Assembly: GCF_000513715.1 (NCBI RefSeq)
Contig: NZ_AQOD01000037.1
Span: forward strand, 103 to 56,418
Source: Salinivibrio socompensis S35
Lineage (GTDB): Bacteria; Pseudomonadota; Gammaproteobacteria; Enterobacterales; Vibrionaceae
Length of the DNA stretch: 56,316 bases
Direction of reading: 5' to 3'
The notes beneath the pieces are model-generated. The model did not search any database and had not been told where the DNA came from. It was given only the letters and a program-made list of their open reading frames with translations. Every line of letters begins with the position of its first letter. Position 1 is the first letter of the stretch. This document shows positions 38,221 through 47,866 of the stretch, piece by piece. Position numbers and translations under genes: made by a program.

Positions 38221-40466
38221 TTACGACTGAATCCACACTGGGTTGGTCCATGCCGTGCTGCCGTCTTTGTCTTCCACTTCTAGGTTGATCCAACCTTCTG
38301 CATCCGCAGGGATGGGCAGTGATAGCTCAAGACGCTGGGGGCTCTCTTCGGGGTTAATGGTGATGCTGTTTAGCACCTCACCACCTTGACCGATTAAGCG
38401 CACTTCTTTGAGGCCATCAGCGGCGACTACATTAATATCCCACTTATCACCTGCCTTGGCGCTTTCACCAAACATGATGTTTTGTGGATACAAGATAGGG
38501 CCTTGAGTGGCATAGCCATGACCGGCTTTCAACGCTTTGGCAAAGGCCAGTGGCGTTAGCTCACCATCAACGTTCGCCATCATACGAATACGACCGGTTA
38601 GCTGGTTCCACGCATCATGGGTATCGGTACCCGCAGTCAGGTACATGGCTTCGCCGCTATCCCACATATCATGTGCTTTTTTCAGGGTCGGCTCGTTATC
38701 GACACGTGCGTTAAGCTCCATCAGGTCGAAACGATCGGTCTCGCCGCCTGGAACGGCATCTTTCGCGAGGTTAGTGAAGTAGCCATAATCATTATATGGG
38801 TGGTTCATTGGTACGACTTCTGCGCCCATCTCATGCGCGGCATCAATCAAGGTATGCACGTCATCGGTGCCCGGATCGACAGTCAACGCTGCGCCATTAT
38901 CGATTGGGAATGGGTTCATGTGACCCCATGATGGCGAGATCTCAATCGATGGAATGAAAGGCACACCACGTTTTGCGGATAGGTCAGCAAACACTTTATG
39001 ATTGATGGTGGAGTCGTGATCACTGATAAAGGTCAGATCCAAGTCGGTTGCCAACTGAGCACGCACCACGATTTCTGGTGGGGTTACCCCTTCCAGCACA
39101 TTGCCGTGGTGGTGCAAGTCAGCGCCATACCAATGGTTACGGTTGGGGAAAGTCACCTGTGGGATCTTAACCTGCTGCTTATTGGTTTTACCCGATTCGA
39201 GCGTCACGTCCAAGGTTTGAGATTCTGCGGTAAAGCCTGCACCGGCGTTAATGCCCAGTTTGTATTCACCCGGCGCCAGTTTTAGCTCGGCATGGCCGGC
39301 AGGTAGTAGATCGGTAAAGAAAGTGCGTTTACCCAAAAATTCAACCGGTGGCGCTTGGCCTTCGATGATAGTGACGCGCGCATCTTTCGCTACACCAGAC
39401 ACCGCTTCTTCTACGTTAAGTGCAAGCGTCACTGGGCTTTTCAGCGAGGTGAAATCCAGTGTTTGCTCACTGTCGGCACTCACGGTTATAGATTGTAGCT
39501 GGCTGTTCGCATGCCCTGTTGCCGTGCCATACACCTGGTACTTGCCTTCTGGCAACGCCATGCTGTACTGACCATCTTTAGCAAGCGTCCACGCGTAAGG
39601 GTGACCCTCTTTTTCGATCATCACAATCGCATCTGCAGGGACATTGCCATTGTCAGCAAGAAGTTGCCCTTGAATCGTGCCCGTGGCTTCGCCATGACGC
39701 TCAGCTTCTGATTTAACAATCGGTGCCATATCACCGTTTGGAACAACCTGCAGCTGGGATTCGAAGGTACGGCTTTCACCGGCTTTAAGCGTGTGACCCA
39801 GGTACATATCACGGCCATTATACTTGATGCGGTCAAAGTCAGGCGCGTGCAGCGCAAACGCCCAGTCACGATCATACGCGACCATGCGATCGGCGAGTGC
39901 GTTATCCGCCATCGCTTCTTCATTGCCTTCTAGGCAGGTACCGCGAACTGATAGCCCGTATCCGGCCAAATCGTGTGACCAGATTCTAGCTCGAGATCGT
40001 CTTCGCCTTGGTTGTTCATCACGGTTTTAAGATCAATCGCATCAGAGCCCGCTTCCAGCGTGTACCAAGTGGTAATGTCGACCTTGTCGAAGTTACGGCT
40101 CACTTTGATCACCGCTTTTTCATCGCTGTCTTCAACAATATCAATCGACTTGCGATCGTTCGGCCAGGCTGACCAGCTATTGGGGATGAAATCTGCAAAA
40201 GCGACTCGGTCTAGATCAATTTTGCCATTTTTCACCGCCGCTAAGTCAACCAAGGTGCCACGTGGCACGCCCCATGGTGGCGCAGACTCAACCGCCAATG
40301 CGAACGCAACATGCTCGTTTTTTACCGTAATATCTTGAGCGTGCGTGGCTTCGCCATCTGGGATCGCGGTTTTACCCTGAGTAATACTGACGTCTGCGTG
40401 CGCTGAGGCGCCAAGCAAAAGGCCAGAGACTAAGGTTGCCACTGCGCTTTTTGAGAATTTATGCAT
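38221..40466 (-). pseudogene. Exported CehA/McbA-family (PHP-type) metallohydrolase, frameshifted
   Basis: About 748 codons. A signal peptide (residues 1-24, ending ASAHA) and a beta-rich N-terminal domain precede a carboxypeptidase-regulatory-like repeat region. A PHP-type hydrolase domain follows, with metal-ligand motifs GADLHHHGNV, FISDHDSTINH, EISPSWGH, MNHPYNDYG and AGTDTHDAW. The frames join at 39933-39934, where restoring one C gives FAVPALEGNEEAMADNALADRM. CehA/McbA enzymes hydrolyse carbamate esters, but the natural substrate here is unknown. It lies between recB and recC with its own upstream region and terminator, so it is not part of the rec operon. Confidence 0.82.
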
Positions 40467-40714
40467 GAAGGCACTTCCTTTTTTTCATGGTTTGTTATGT
40501 GAATTTTCGATGTCATTGTGCGTTAAGTTAATTACACGTTCAAATAAAAAACATCATAAAAAGTTCAACAAACCCCACAAATACTATGCTCACTAACAAA
40601 AATAAAAACACTAACAGACTGATTTTAATGAACTCAAACTAAATACACCCTATCAAAATAATCGTTTAAAAAATGTTTAGACCCCGAATTGATTGAACCC
40701 TAATGAGCACTCAA

Positions 40715-40729
40715 TTGTGCAAAGCACAA
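40715..40729. promoter_or_regulatory. 15-bp palindromic operator candidate
   Basis: TTGTGCAAAGCACAA is a perfect inverted repeat of six-base arms, lying next to the CRP-like site. Confidence 0.5.
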
Positions 40730-40736
40730 CCAACAA

Positions 40737-40752
40737 AGTGATAACAATCACA
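40737..40752. promoter_or_regulatory. Candidate CRP site
   Basis: AGTGA, six bases, TCACA matches the TGTGA-N6-TCACA consensus at nine of ten positions. It is about 270 bp upstream of the metallohydrolase start. Confidence 0.6.
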
Positions 40753-40842
40753 GCAAATCAATCGACCAATCAGGCAAAAAGGTCCGATGTTTTAGCCTAT
40801 GCGTCGCTGCGTTAAATTGAATAAAAAAGCAAAAATAACAAC

Positions 40843-40913
40843 TAAAAATCACAGAGAGTCGGGTATCTCTGACTGCGTAAGGCCTAAACGGAAGAGTGAA
40901 AACCAGGTTTACC
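40843..40913 (-). terminator. Two terminator-like hairpins after recC
   Basis: On the minus strand, CCAGGT/ACCTGG with an AA loop is followed by TTTTC, then CAGAGA/TCTCTG with a longer loop is followed by TGATTTTTAG. Confidence 0.6.
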
Positions 40914-40979
40914 TGGCAGAAAGGAAGAGATAGGGCGCAGCACCGCAGCATCGGGCCCGCCCAGCATCGTGCTACGCCA

Positions 40980-43900
40980 CTAGCGTTTTTGCCGATGCGA
41001 CAACATGGGTAGAAGGTGTTGATCGCCCTTTGCCAACAGCGCTTGGCCGAAGCTCTCACGCCATTGCGGCCAAACGCGATACACATAAGGGTCTTGTACT
41101 TCACCAAGGTTAAAGCCCCCAACAAAGGCATCATGCATGGCTTTTAGCGCTTTGTCTTGGCCGGTTTCACTGTTATCAAAGCCTTTTTTGCTGTCACGAG
41201 CTTTTATTCCCGCGCCTACTGTACTTGGCAGATAAGTAAGCGGCTGATTCAGACCGTGTTGATAGTCTTCAACCAAGGCTTGTAGGTGTGCAAGCGCGTC
41301 ATCTTTGCTGAGTGGGGAAAACTCGATGGTTTCTTTCACCCCCACCAGCGTGCTCGGCACCGCTTCGCCCATCGCGCATTGACATAAGTGATCAATCCAT
41401 ACCGCGAGCTGATGACGCACGGTCAGATCGCCACAATGAAAGCGGACCAAGCTGTGTTTATAACGCCGATTGAGCCAGCCTTGCAGCTGCACCTCACCTA
41501 GCGCAGTGGTGAGCGTCAGATTAAGCTCAAGATCAGGACGAGGAACAGCGAGCAAAGGCGTTAAGCGTTGGTACATATCACGGATCACCGTGACTTGATT
41601 ATCCAAAGTCAGTTCCCCAAAGTACGCCAACGGCAACTTACCCTGTCCGCGCTGTCGGGCCATAAAGTCCTGCACACTTTGGGGACTGTCATCGGTTTCA
41701 ATAAAGTGCGCTAACAGCTGATCGCGTAGCTGAAAGCGGTGCAAGGTATCTAAACTAAAGGGTTCAAATTCCTCTAACGGCGCTTCCAACTGCTCAAAGA
41801 AGACTTTCAAACGACGTTGGAAAAAATAACGTACGGGTAACCGCCAAAAGCGCTGCAACTCTGCCAGCTCGACCACAGGATCGCTTTGACTGTCCGGATC
41901 AGGACTTAGCGCATCGGTAATAAACTCAGGGAGTAGCGTCCCTTGTCCTTTGGCGGCAGGCAGCCACTCTTGCGCATAACTTCCAGCACCGGAAAAAGCC
42001 GCTGGACTAAATGGCGTCAGCGGATGATATTGGATAAGCATAGCTTCCAACCGCTGGCGTGACTGGGCTTCGGGTAAGTCGCTGTCGCCTGCCAAACAGT
42101 AGCCTTGGGTACAATATTCGAGCAGCTCGGTGACCAGCACCGAGGGAACTTTTAAGCTGTTATCTTGTACTGATCGACCGACGTAACTGATATATAAGCG
42201 CTGTTGCGCCGACTGCAGTGCTTCTAAAAACAGGTAGCGGTCATCATCACGGCGCGAACGATCGCCTGCGCGGGTGCGGCCAACCATGAGGTCAAAACCG
42301 ACACTGGGCACAGTGCGCGGATACACGCCATCATTCATCCCTAGCAAACACACCACCTGGAACGGAATCGAGCGCATTGGCATTAAGGTGCAAAAGTTAA
42401 CCTGGCCGGCCAAAAAGCGCTGACTGACTCGCTCGTTGTTCAGGCGACCATTAAAGTAATCGCGCACCACCGGCAAGCTAAGGGTGTGGGTAAAGGCGGC
42501 ATCACTTAGCTGTGTCAGCCAACTGTCCAACTGGGTACGGATGAGCTTGACCGCCAACTCTTCATCCCCTTCGATGGCGAAGCAGTCATCCAGCATTTGG
42601 GTCAGCCGAGCCACCCACGCCTTTCCATCGCACTCAGTAGCAAGTTTCTGCTGGTAGTGAATCAAGGTGTCGATAAACAGTCCTAAACGCCCTGCTAACT
42701 CGGCATTCAGCCTTGCACCTCATCATACGGCATGGTGCCCGCAAACAAGCCGACTTCACTCGGCATCGCATAGCCAAGTAACATACGTTTTAGGCCAAAT
42801 AGCCAGGTATTTTGATACTGCTCCGGCAACGCAAACTGGCTCGCAGTATGGGTATCAAGCCCCCAGCGAATGCCGGTTTCTTCCACCCATTGTTTAATTT
42901 GATCAAACTGTTGGCTGTCGATGGCAAAGCGGCGCGATACCGCCGGTACCTCAAGCAGTTCCAACAGCTCTGCTGCACTACACCGGCTATCGGGCAAGGT
43001 GAGTAAACGTAAAAAGGCGGCTAATACCGGGCTTTCTTGATCGGCGCTGCGATCTGAAATGGAAAAAGGAATAAAGCGATTGCTGGGCGCATTACCAAAC
43101 ACCGCTTGAATCGCTGGACTGTAGGCATTGATATCCGCCACCATCACAATCACATCACGGGGACTAAGCTGAGGATTGGCCTCAAACATCGCCAACAGCT
43201 GGTCGTGCAACACTTCGACTTCGCGCATCGGGCTGTGACAGGCATGGATAGCCACGGAAAAGTCGTCTGGCGTGATGTCTGCCTTCGCGGCACTGGTCTC
43301 CGTTTGCTTGGGATCGCCCGGCTCGTTCAAATCCAAAATATCCGCTTGAATGTGATGGAGCAGGTTATCGCGGTTGACCTCGACAAAGCCGCTATCAATC
43401 TCATTGCAGGCCATTTCCGAGAGCAGCAGTAAGTTATCGCGCCCCAGTTTTCCCATCGACGCCAGCAAGCTGTTCCCCACCTCACCGTACTCCGGTTCAT
43501 CGAGCCCCAGTGCCAATTGGCTCTCGGCGGGGATGTCTTCAATTCGGCTGACTTTATCCCGCGCCAACGCCGCACGTTTGGCGAGATAGCGTTTGTCGCG
43601 AATATCCCCCCAGTAATAACGGCATGGATTGGTGAACATAAAGTGCACCTCCACATGCTCACCCAATGCTTGCAACGCATCTAGATAACGCGGTGGGAGC
43701 GCGGAGATGCCAAACACAAACACCCGCTCAATATCGCCGAGCCCCTCGGGTTTGTGCTGGTGGCTGGTCAAGGTATCAATAAACTCTTGATACAAGTTCG
43801 CGCGGTGATACGGCGATTGCCCCAGTGCCAAGGTATGATCGTATAAACGGCGCCACAGTTTTTGCTGCCAAGGCTGCACATCGTCAAGCTCGGGCACCGG

Positions 43901-44359
43901 CTGCTCTTGCTCCCATGCTAGCACCCACTCGGGGCGATAGACCAAATACTGGTCGAAAATATCGGCCACTTTTTCGGCCAGCTGATAAGCGCGCTGCTGA
44001 TCCTGGCTATCTTCTAAGTACGCGGCTAAATCGGCGAATTCAGGCGCATCCAGACAGCTAGGTAAAAGGTCCATCAGCTTCCACGTCATCGCCTCTTTAT
44101 TGAAATCACTGCGCTCAGGCACACCATCCAATACCCGCACAAACAACTGCCAGATAAAGGTGGCAGGGAGCGGGAATTCGACGTTGGCGACAATCTGCTG
44201 CTCTTTGGCGAGCGCCATTTTTAACCACTGCGCCATGCCGGGGCTTTGCACCAGAATTAGTTCTTTTTGAAAGGGGTCGGACAGCGGACGCTGTTGGATC
44301 AGGGAGACCAACAGCGATTTCAACAGATCGAGCTGATTAGAGTGATAAACAGTAAACAC
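40980..44359 (-). pseudogene. recC: Exodeoxyribonuclease V subunit gamma RecC, frameshifted
   Basis: The Chi-recognition subunit of RecBCD, about 1,126 codons. The N terminus VFTVYHSNQLDLLKSLL and LVQSPGMAQWLKMALAK match RecC, as do YVFRRKL-like helicase remnants and the C-terminal FLAGQVNFCTLMPMRSIPF and VCLLGMNDGVYPR. The frames meet at 42711-42712. One more G in the GG run (minus strand) gives EVQGLNAELAGRLGLFIDTLIHY. The GTG at 44359 is chosen as start because it aligns with the E. coli MLRVYHSN start; the open frame extends further upstream. Confidence 0.91.
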
Positions 44360-44477
44360 AAGGCGCTCACATGGGAAAGATAACTGGCATCGATTGTGGC
44401 CGATTGCAGTGATAAGCGCAAACAGCCACCGACACACCGCGACCTAGCACACGACTTGCTCACCGTGTGATCACACA

Positions 44478-44508
44478 GACAATCGCTGAGCGATTAAACG
44501 CGATTGTC
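44478..44508. terminator. Inverted repeat at the end of the Tag-like gene
   Basis: GACAATCGC and GCGATTGTC form a 9-bp stem that spans the stop codon of the glycosylase gene. There is no T-run, so termination is uncertain. Confidence 0.4.
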
Positions 44509-45177
44509 TCCCACACTGAAAGCGATCAACTGGCTGATATGGTTCAGTGAACGGCCCGACTCTTGCTGCCAGTCATTAAATGCCTGTTGCGTCGCTTGCA
44601 TCGCCCGTTTCGTCTCTCGGCCACTATCGACAATCTTGGTCGCACGCAGATAGTGCTCAATATCACGGGTGAACAAGAAGGTATCTTTGCCCATTCTACG
44701 CAACGTGTAGGCTCCTGTGTTACCGCCTAAACGCTTACCGTGTTTTTTCAAATACTGCCATAAACCGACAATATCTTCGGTGGGCCAGTCGGCAACAAAC
44801 TGGCCAAAGCTACCGTGCGATTGCTGCACCCGATGGATCATGTCCGCATTGTGCGGAATAGTCATCACCTTGGTTAAATGACGAATGATCGCGGGATTGG
44901 TGGCTTTTTCTTCCCACATCTCCGGTGGCATCAACAACATTTTATCGATATCAAAGCCCCAAAAAACCTCTTCAAACCCCGGCCACTTTTTGCGTACCAC
45001 CTGCCAGCTAATGCCGGATTGAAATACCTTTTGGCTAAACGCCGCTAACCAGCGATCATCCGGTATCTCACACAGAGCCTGATGTTTAAGCGGAGCCACC
45101 AGCATGCGCTCTAACTCACGTTGACCGCCTTTGCGTTCGGCGGCACGTTGATAAATGGTGCTAAATTTTTCTCTCAT
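44494..45177 (-). CDS. DNA-3-methyladenine glycosylase I family protein
   Basis: A 227-residue protein with the HhH-glycosylase-type core WLAAFSQKVFQSGISWQVVRKKWPGFEEVFWGFD, similar to Tag enzymes that remove 3-methyladenine. The cysteine/histidine zinc site of E. coli Tag is not evident, so the classical activity is uncertain. It is divergent from the SOS gene yebG. The LexA box lies in the shared region, so both may be damage-inducible. Confidence 0.78.
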   Translation of the reverse strand: MREKFSTIYQRAAERKGGQRELERMLVAPLKHQALCEIPDDRWLAAFSQKVFQSGISWQVVRKKWPGFEEVFWGFDIDKMLLMPPEMWEEKATNPAIIRHLTKVMTIPHNADMIHRVQQSHGSFGQFVADWPTEDIVGLWQYLKKHGKRLGGNTGAYTLRRMGKDTFLFTRDIEHYLRATKIVDSGRETKRAMQATQQAFNDWQQESGRSLNHISQLIAFSVGDNRV

Positions 45178-45220
45178 GTCACAATCATGGCAGGGTCGGT
45201 AGACAATGGCCCTTATCCTA

Positions 45221-45236
45221 CTGTATAAAAAGACAG
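45221..45236. promoter_or_regulatory. LexA (SOS) box
   Basis: CTGTATAAAAAGACAG fits CTGT-N8-ACAG exactly. It is 25 bp upstream of the yebG start and about 44 bp from the divergent Tag-like gene. Confidence 0.85.
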
Positions 45237-45260
45237 TAAATCAACGAAGAGAGGGTAATT

Positions 45261-45575
45261 ATGGCCGTTATCGTCAAGTACGTGGTCGAACGCGAGGGAG
45301 AAGAAAAGATGACATTTACCTCCAAAGCCGAAGCCGACGCCTACGATAAAATGTTGGATATGGCAGATGCGATGTTCGACTTGATTGGAGAAAGCGAACT
45401 GGTAGACGACGAAGAAAAGCGTGAAGCCTTGTCGCTATACCTTGCTCAACACAAAGACTCTGTCCTCGAGGCGCTGGGCGCCAAACGTAAAGCCGTCAAG
45501 AAAAAGCCGGCGACAGCGAGTGACAGTAAAGCGGATGAAAGTAGCGACGACAACAAAGACGCTGACGCTGCCTAG
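45261..45575 (+). CDS. yebG: YebG family SOS-response protein
   Basis: A 104-residue protein with the YebG core MAVIVKYVVEREGEEKMTF and KEEREALS-like middle, and an extended acidic/lysine-rich tail (KKPATASDSKADESSDD). In E. coli yebG is LexA-controlled but its role is unclear. A LexA box and an AGAGAGGG ribosome-binding site lie upstream, and an intrinsic terminator follows. Confidence 0.92.
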   Translation: MAVIVKYVVEREGEEKMTFTSKAEADAYDKMLDMADAMFDLIGESELVDDEEKREALSLYLAQHKDSVLEALGAKRKAVKKKPATASDSKADESSDDNKDADAA

Positions 45576-45611
45576 TACTCCTATTGCTAATCCTGTTGGC
45601 ATCCGCGAAAG

Positions 45612-45638
45612 AGCAAGCCCACTTGGCTTGCTTTTTTT
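45612..45638 (+). terminator. Intrinsic terminator after yebG
   Basis: AGCAAGCC and GGCTTGCT around CACT, followed by T's. Confidence 0.85.
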
Positions 45639-45826
45639 ATGCGCTGAACCTTTATTTTGCTCGCAAGGTATCACCCACGCTAGACATCAACACGAATCGA
45701 ATCAGTGCCCCGACCTGTGTGGGTTTTTCTCTCCGCCTGAGGCTAAGCGCTTCCAACCGCTGGCGGTTGTCTTTAAGATGCAGTATTAATGTTGAAGCCC
45801 AAATAAACACAAGGAGATCTTCCCCG

Positions 45827-46858
45827 ATGGCAAGTTTCGCTCTGGCGCTCGGTACTGCGACCCAAAACAAGGACGGCAAAATCATTGAAGCCTATTTCCC
45901 GTCTCCCCTACTTAACCCTAGTGATGATCTGGTCAATGCCTTAAGCGCACTCACCGATTATGACGCCGGCAATCAGGTCGTAGAGATTGCACCAGAAGCC
46001 TGCGCTGCGATCAGTGAAGCCTTCACCGCCGCTGGCGCTCAAGAGGCCGCTAACTTTGCCAATATGGCACAACAAACCACCCAACCACTGATCCTGGTGA
46101 TCTTAGAAAACGACAGCAAACCCGCATCGGTTGCTGAAGGCTTCCTCAAGCTTCAACTGATCTCACACCGCTTAGTCAAACCACACGGTGTGGTGTTAGA
46201 AGGGCTATTTGGCCTGCTGCACAATATTGCTTGGACTAACCAAGGCCCGATCGATTTGCCTGAACTGCCTGAGCGCCAAATGGAAGCACGTCTGAAAGGC
46301 GAAACGCTGACGGTTGAGTGCGTGGATAAATTCCCGAAAATGACCGATTACGTGGTACCTGCGGGTGTGCGTATTGCCGATACCGCGCGTGTTCGTTTGG
46401 GCGCCCATGTCGGCGAAGGCACAACTGTGATGCATGAAGGCTTTATCAACTTCAATGCAGGCACCGAAGGCAAGAGCATGATTGAAGGCCGTATATCAGC
46501 TGGCGTGATGGTCGGTCAAGGTAGCGATATTGGTGGTGGCGCGTCGATCATGGGCACTCTCAGTGGCGGTGGCCAGCTTGTGATCTCCATCGGCGAGAAC
46601 TCATTGCTCGGTGCCAACGCTGGTCTTGGCTTCCCATTGGGCGATCGTTGTACCATCGAATCGGGCCTATATGTCACCGCGGGCACTAAGGTAACCATGC
46701 TCGACGCCGATGGTAATGTCGTAGAAAGCATCAAAGCGCGTGATTTGGCCGGTAAATCGGATCTATTGTTCCGTCGTAACTCAAAAACAGGTGCGGTTGA
46801 GTGTTTGACCAACAAAAGTGCGGTCGAACTCAATCACGATCTACACGCCAATAACTAA
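45827..46858 (+). CDS. dapD: 2,3,4,5-tetrahydropyridine-2,6-dicarboxylate N-succinyltransferase DapD
   Basis: Succinylates tetrahydrodipicolinate in lysine and diaminopimelate synthesis. This is the long form (343 residues) found in vibrios and pseudomonads. An N-terminal domain precedes a left-handed beta-helix of hexapeptide repeats (ARVRLGAHVGEGTTVMHEGFINFNAGT and GGGASIMGTLSGGG, where the active site lies). The ATG at 45827 follows AAGGAGAT. The frame is open upstream but lacks coding character there. A terminator follows. Confidence 0.95.
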   Translation: MASFALALGTATQNKDGKIIEAYFPSPLLNPSDDLVNALSALTDYDAGNQVVEIAPEACAAISEAFTAAGAQEAANFANMAQQTTQPLILVILENDSKPASVAEGFLKLQLISHRLVKPHGVVLEGLFGLLHNIAWTNQGPIDLPELPERQMEARLKGETLTVECVDKFPKMTDYVVPAGVRIADTARVRLGAHVGEGTTVMHEGFINFNAGTEGKSMIEGRISAGVMVGQGSDIGGGASIMGTLSGGGQLVISIGENSLLGANAGLGFPLGDRCTIESGLYVTAGTKVTMLDADGNVVESIKARDLAGKSDLLFRRNSKTGAVECLTNKSAVELNHDLHANN

Positions 46859-46888
46859 TACGGCGATGTCAGTATGAGCACTTCCTAG

Positions 46889-46913
46889 GGCGGCTTTCGA
46901 GGCCGCCTTTTTT
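46889..46913 (+). terminator. Intrinsic terminator after dapD
   Basis: GGCGGC and GCCGCC around TTTCGAG, followed by six T's. Confidence 0.9.
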
Positions 46914-47256
46914 ATGTATTTTTCTTGGCGTGTACAATACAAATTCAGCAGGCTCAACAACGTGATCCATGGCTTTGTGGCATCATTTTTGACCACTAAT
47001 AAAAATCAGGATGGTAGGATGGGCACGAGGAGGCCCTGATTGGCGTGTAATCAGCATTCGTGATCCTTTCCAACGTAGCATTTTCATCTGTGAGTTCAAG
47101 GCTTTTTGCCTCTTTTCCGTGTCAGGATTCGCAAATGCTCACAGATCCTCCTATCAAACTCCTTCCCCCTTTAAACATGAGCCAAGTCACGTTATCAATG
47201 GCGTAAACCGGTAATCTAAAGATGAACCTAATACAGGGGAACAAAGAGGAACGAGT
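46914..47256 (+). promoter_or_regulatory. Structured upstream region of raiA
   Basis: A 343-bp region with no gene. It has a GGA-rich stretch at about 47007-47035 (AGGATGG, AGGATGG, AGGAGG) and a long-range 9-bp stem ATCTGTGAG (47086-47094)/CTCACAGAT (47138-47146). An inner hairpin AGGC-TTTTT-GCCT is followed by CTTTT. If transcribed as a raiA leader it could be a regulated structure with CsrA-like GGA motifs. This is inference. Confidence 0.45.
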
Positions 47257-47607
47257 ATGAGAGTGGAAATTGCAGGCAAAAATATCGAAATCACTCCCGC
47301 CATCCGTGAGCGCATCGAAAGCCGCTTTGACAAGTTGGCCAAGTGGCAGGTGGCACTCATCAATCCTCATGCTGTGATCAGTAAAGAGCCAAACCACCAG
47401 TTTAAAGTCGAGGCCAAAGCTGGGCTGCCTGGTTCAACGCTGGTTGCCTCAGCGGAAAGCGACGACATGTACAAAGCAATTAATGACGTGGGCCAAAAGC
47501 TGGAGAAACAACTCAATAAAGTCCAACACAAAGGCGAGGCGCGTCGTAACGAAAAATCTGCTGCGACGGTTGCGATGGAAGAAAATCCATCCGACGAGGA
47601 AATCTAA
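47257..47607 (+). CDS. raiA: Ribosome-associated translation inhibitor RaiA (short HPF/YfiA)
   Basis: Binds the 30S decoding site during stationary phase or cold shock and blocks tRNA binding. The S30AE domain spans about residues 1-95 (MRVEIAGKNIEITPAIRERIESRFDKL; basic core KLEKQLNKVQHKGEARR). The short acidic tail and lack of a dimerisation domain place it with YfiA/RaiA. The raiA-pheA order is conserved in enterics. GAGGAACGAGT precedes the ATG. Confidence 0.94.
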   Translation: MRVEIAGKNIEITPAIRERIESRFDKLAKWQVALINPHAVISKEPNHQFKVEAKAGLPGSTLVASAESDDMYKAINDVGQKLEKQLNKVQHKGEARRNEKSAATVAMEENPSDEEI

Positions 47608-47641
47608 CCCTCAGCGCGAGACCTAATACGTTAAACATGTC

Positions 47642-47666
47642 AGCCCCGCCTTCGCGGGGCTTTTTG
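47642..47666 (+). terminator. Intrinsic terminator after raiA
   Basis: AGCCCCGC and GCGGGGCT around CTTC, followed by TTTTT. Confidence 0.92.
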
Positions 47667-47733
47667 ATCCTTGACACGTCTGCCTGCGCCCCATATGGTT
47701 AATCTATACGCAAACATAACAACACAACGCCCA

Positions 47734-47799
47734 ATGCTGATGACCGCCCATTTCTTTCGCTTCTTTTTTATCTCGCCAACGCGGGAGGAAGCGTGCTAA
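47734..47799 (+). CDS. pheL: pheA leader peptide PheL
   Basis: A 21-codon frame too short for routine gene finding. It encodes a phenylalanine-rich peptide: Phe at positions 7, 8, 10, 11 and 12 (FFRFFF). Translation speed through these codons reports charged tRNA-Phe. A second in-frame ATG at 47740 is an alternative start. The peptide's last codons contain GGGAGG, which pairs with the attenuator. Confidence 0.88.
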   Translation: MLMTAHFFRFFFISPTREEAC

Positions 47800-47847
47800 G
47801 CCTTAACAGCATGGCGCACTAACCTCCCAACCGGGAGGTTTTTTTGT
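47781..47847 (+). terminator. Phenylalanine attenuator before pheA
   Basis: The terminator stem is AACCTCCC (47821-47828)/GGGAGGTT (47833-47840) followed by T's to 47846. GGGAGG at 47783-47788, inside the pheL coding region, can pair with CCTCCC instead and form an antiterminator when ribosomes stall on Phe codons. Confidence 0.88.
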
Positions 47848-47866
47848 ATTAGAACAAGGATAATGT

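Larger units (their letters stand above)
40467..40979. other. 513-bp AT-rich regulatory region before the metallohydrolase gene
   Basis: No gene. The part nearest the hydrolase (40530-40690) is very A/T-rich with A-tracts, as in H-NS-bound DNA. A 15-bp palindrome TTGTGC-AAA-GCACAA lies at 40715-40729 and a CRP-like site at 40737-40752. The distal 120 bp holds two hairpins oriented to terminate recC. Confidence 0.6.

Noticed and set aside
40748..41134. Minus-strand 128-codon frame overlapping the recC end
   Set aside because: It is an out-of-frame shadow of recC running into AT-rich intergenic DNA.
32637..44359. Genuine loss of RecBCD as an adaptation to phage or plasmid biology
   Set aside because: All breaks are one-base changes in short runs, every motif is intact, and unrelated genes in the window show the same error type.
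44465..44476. GTGTGATCACAC as a CRP site upstream of recC
   Set aside because: The half-sites have no six-base spacer, so it does not fit CRP.
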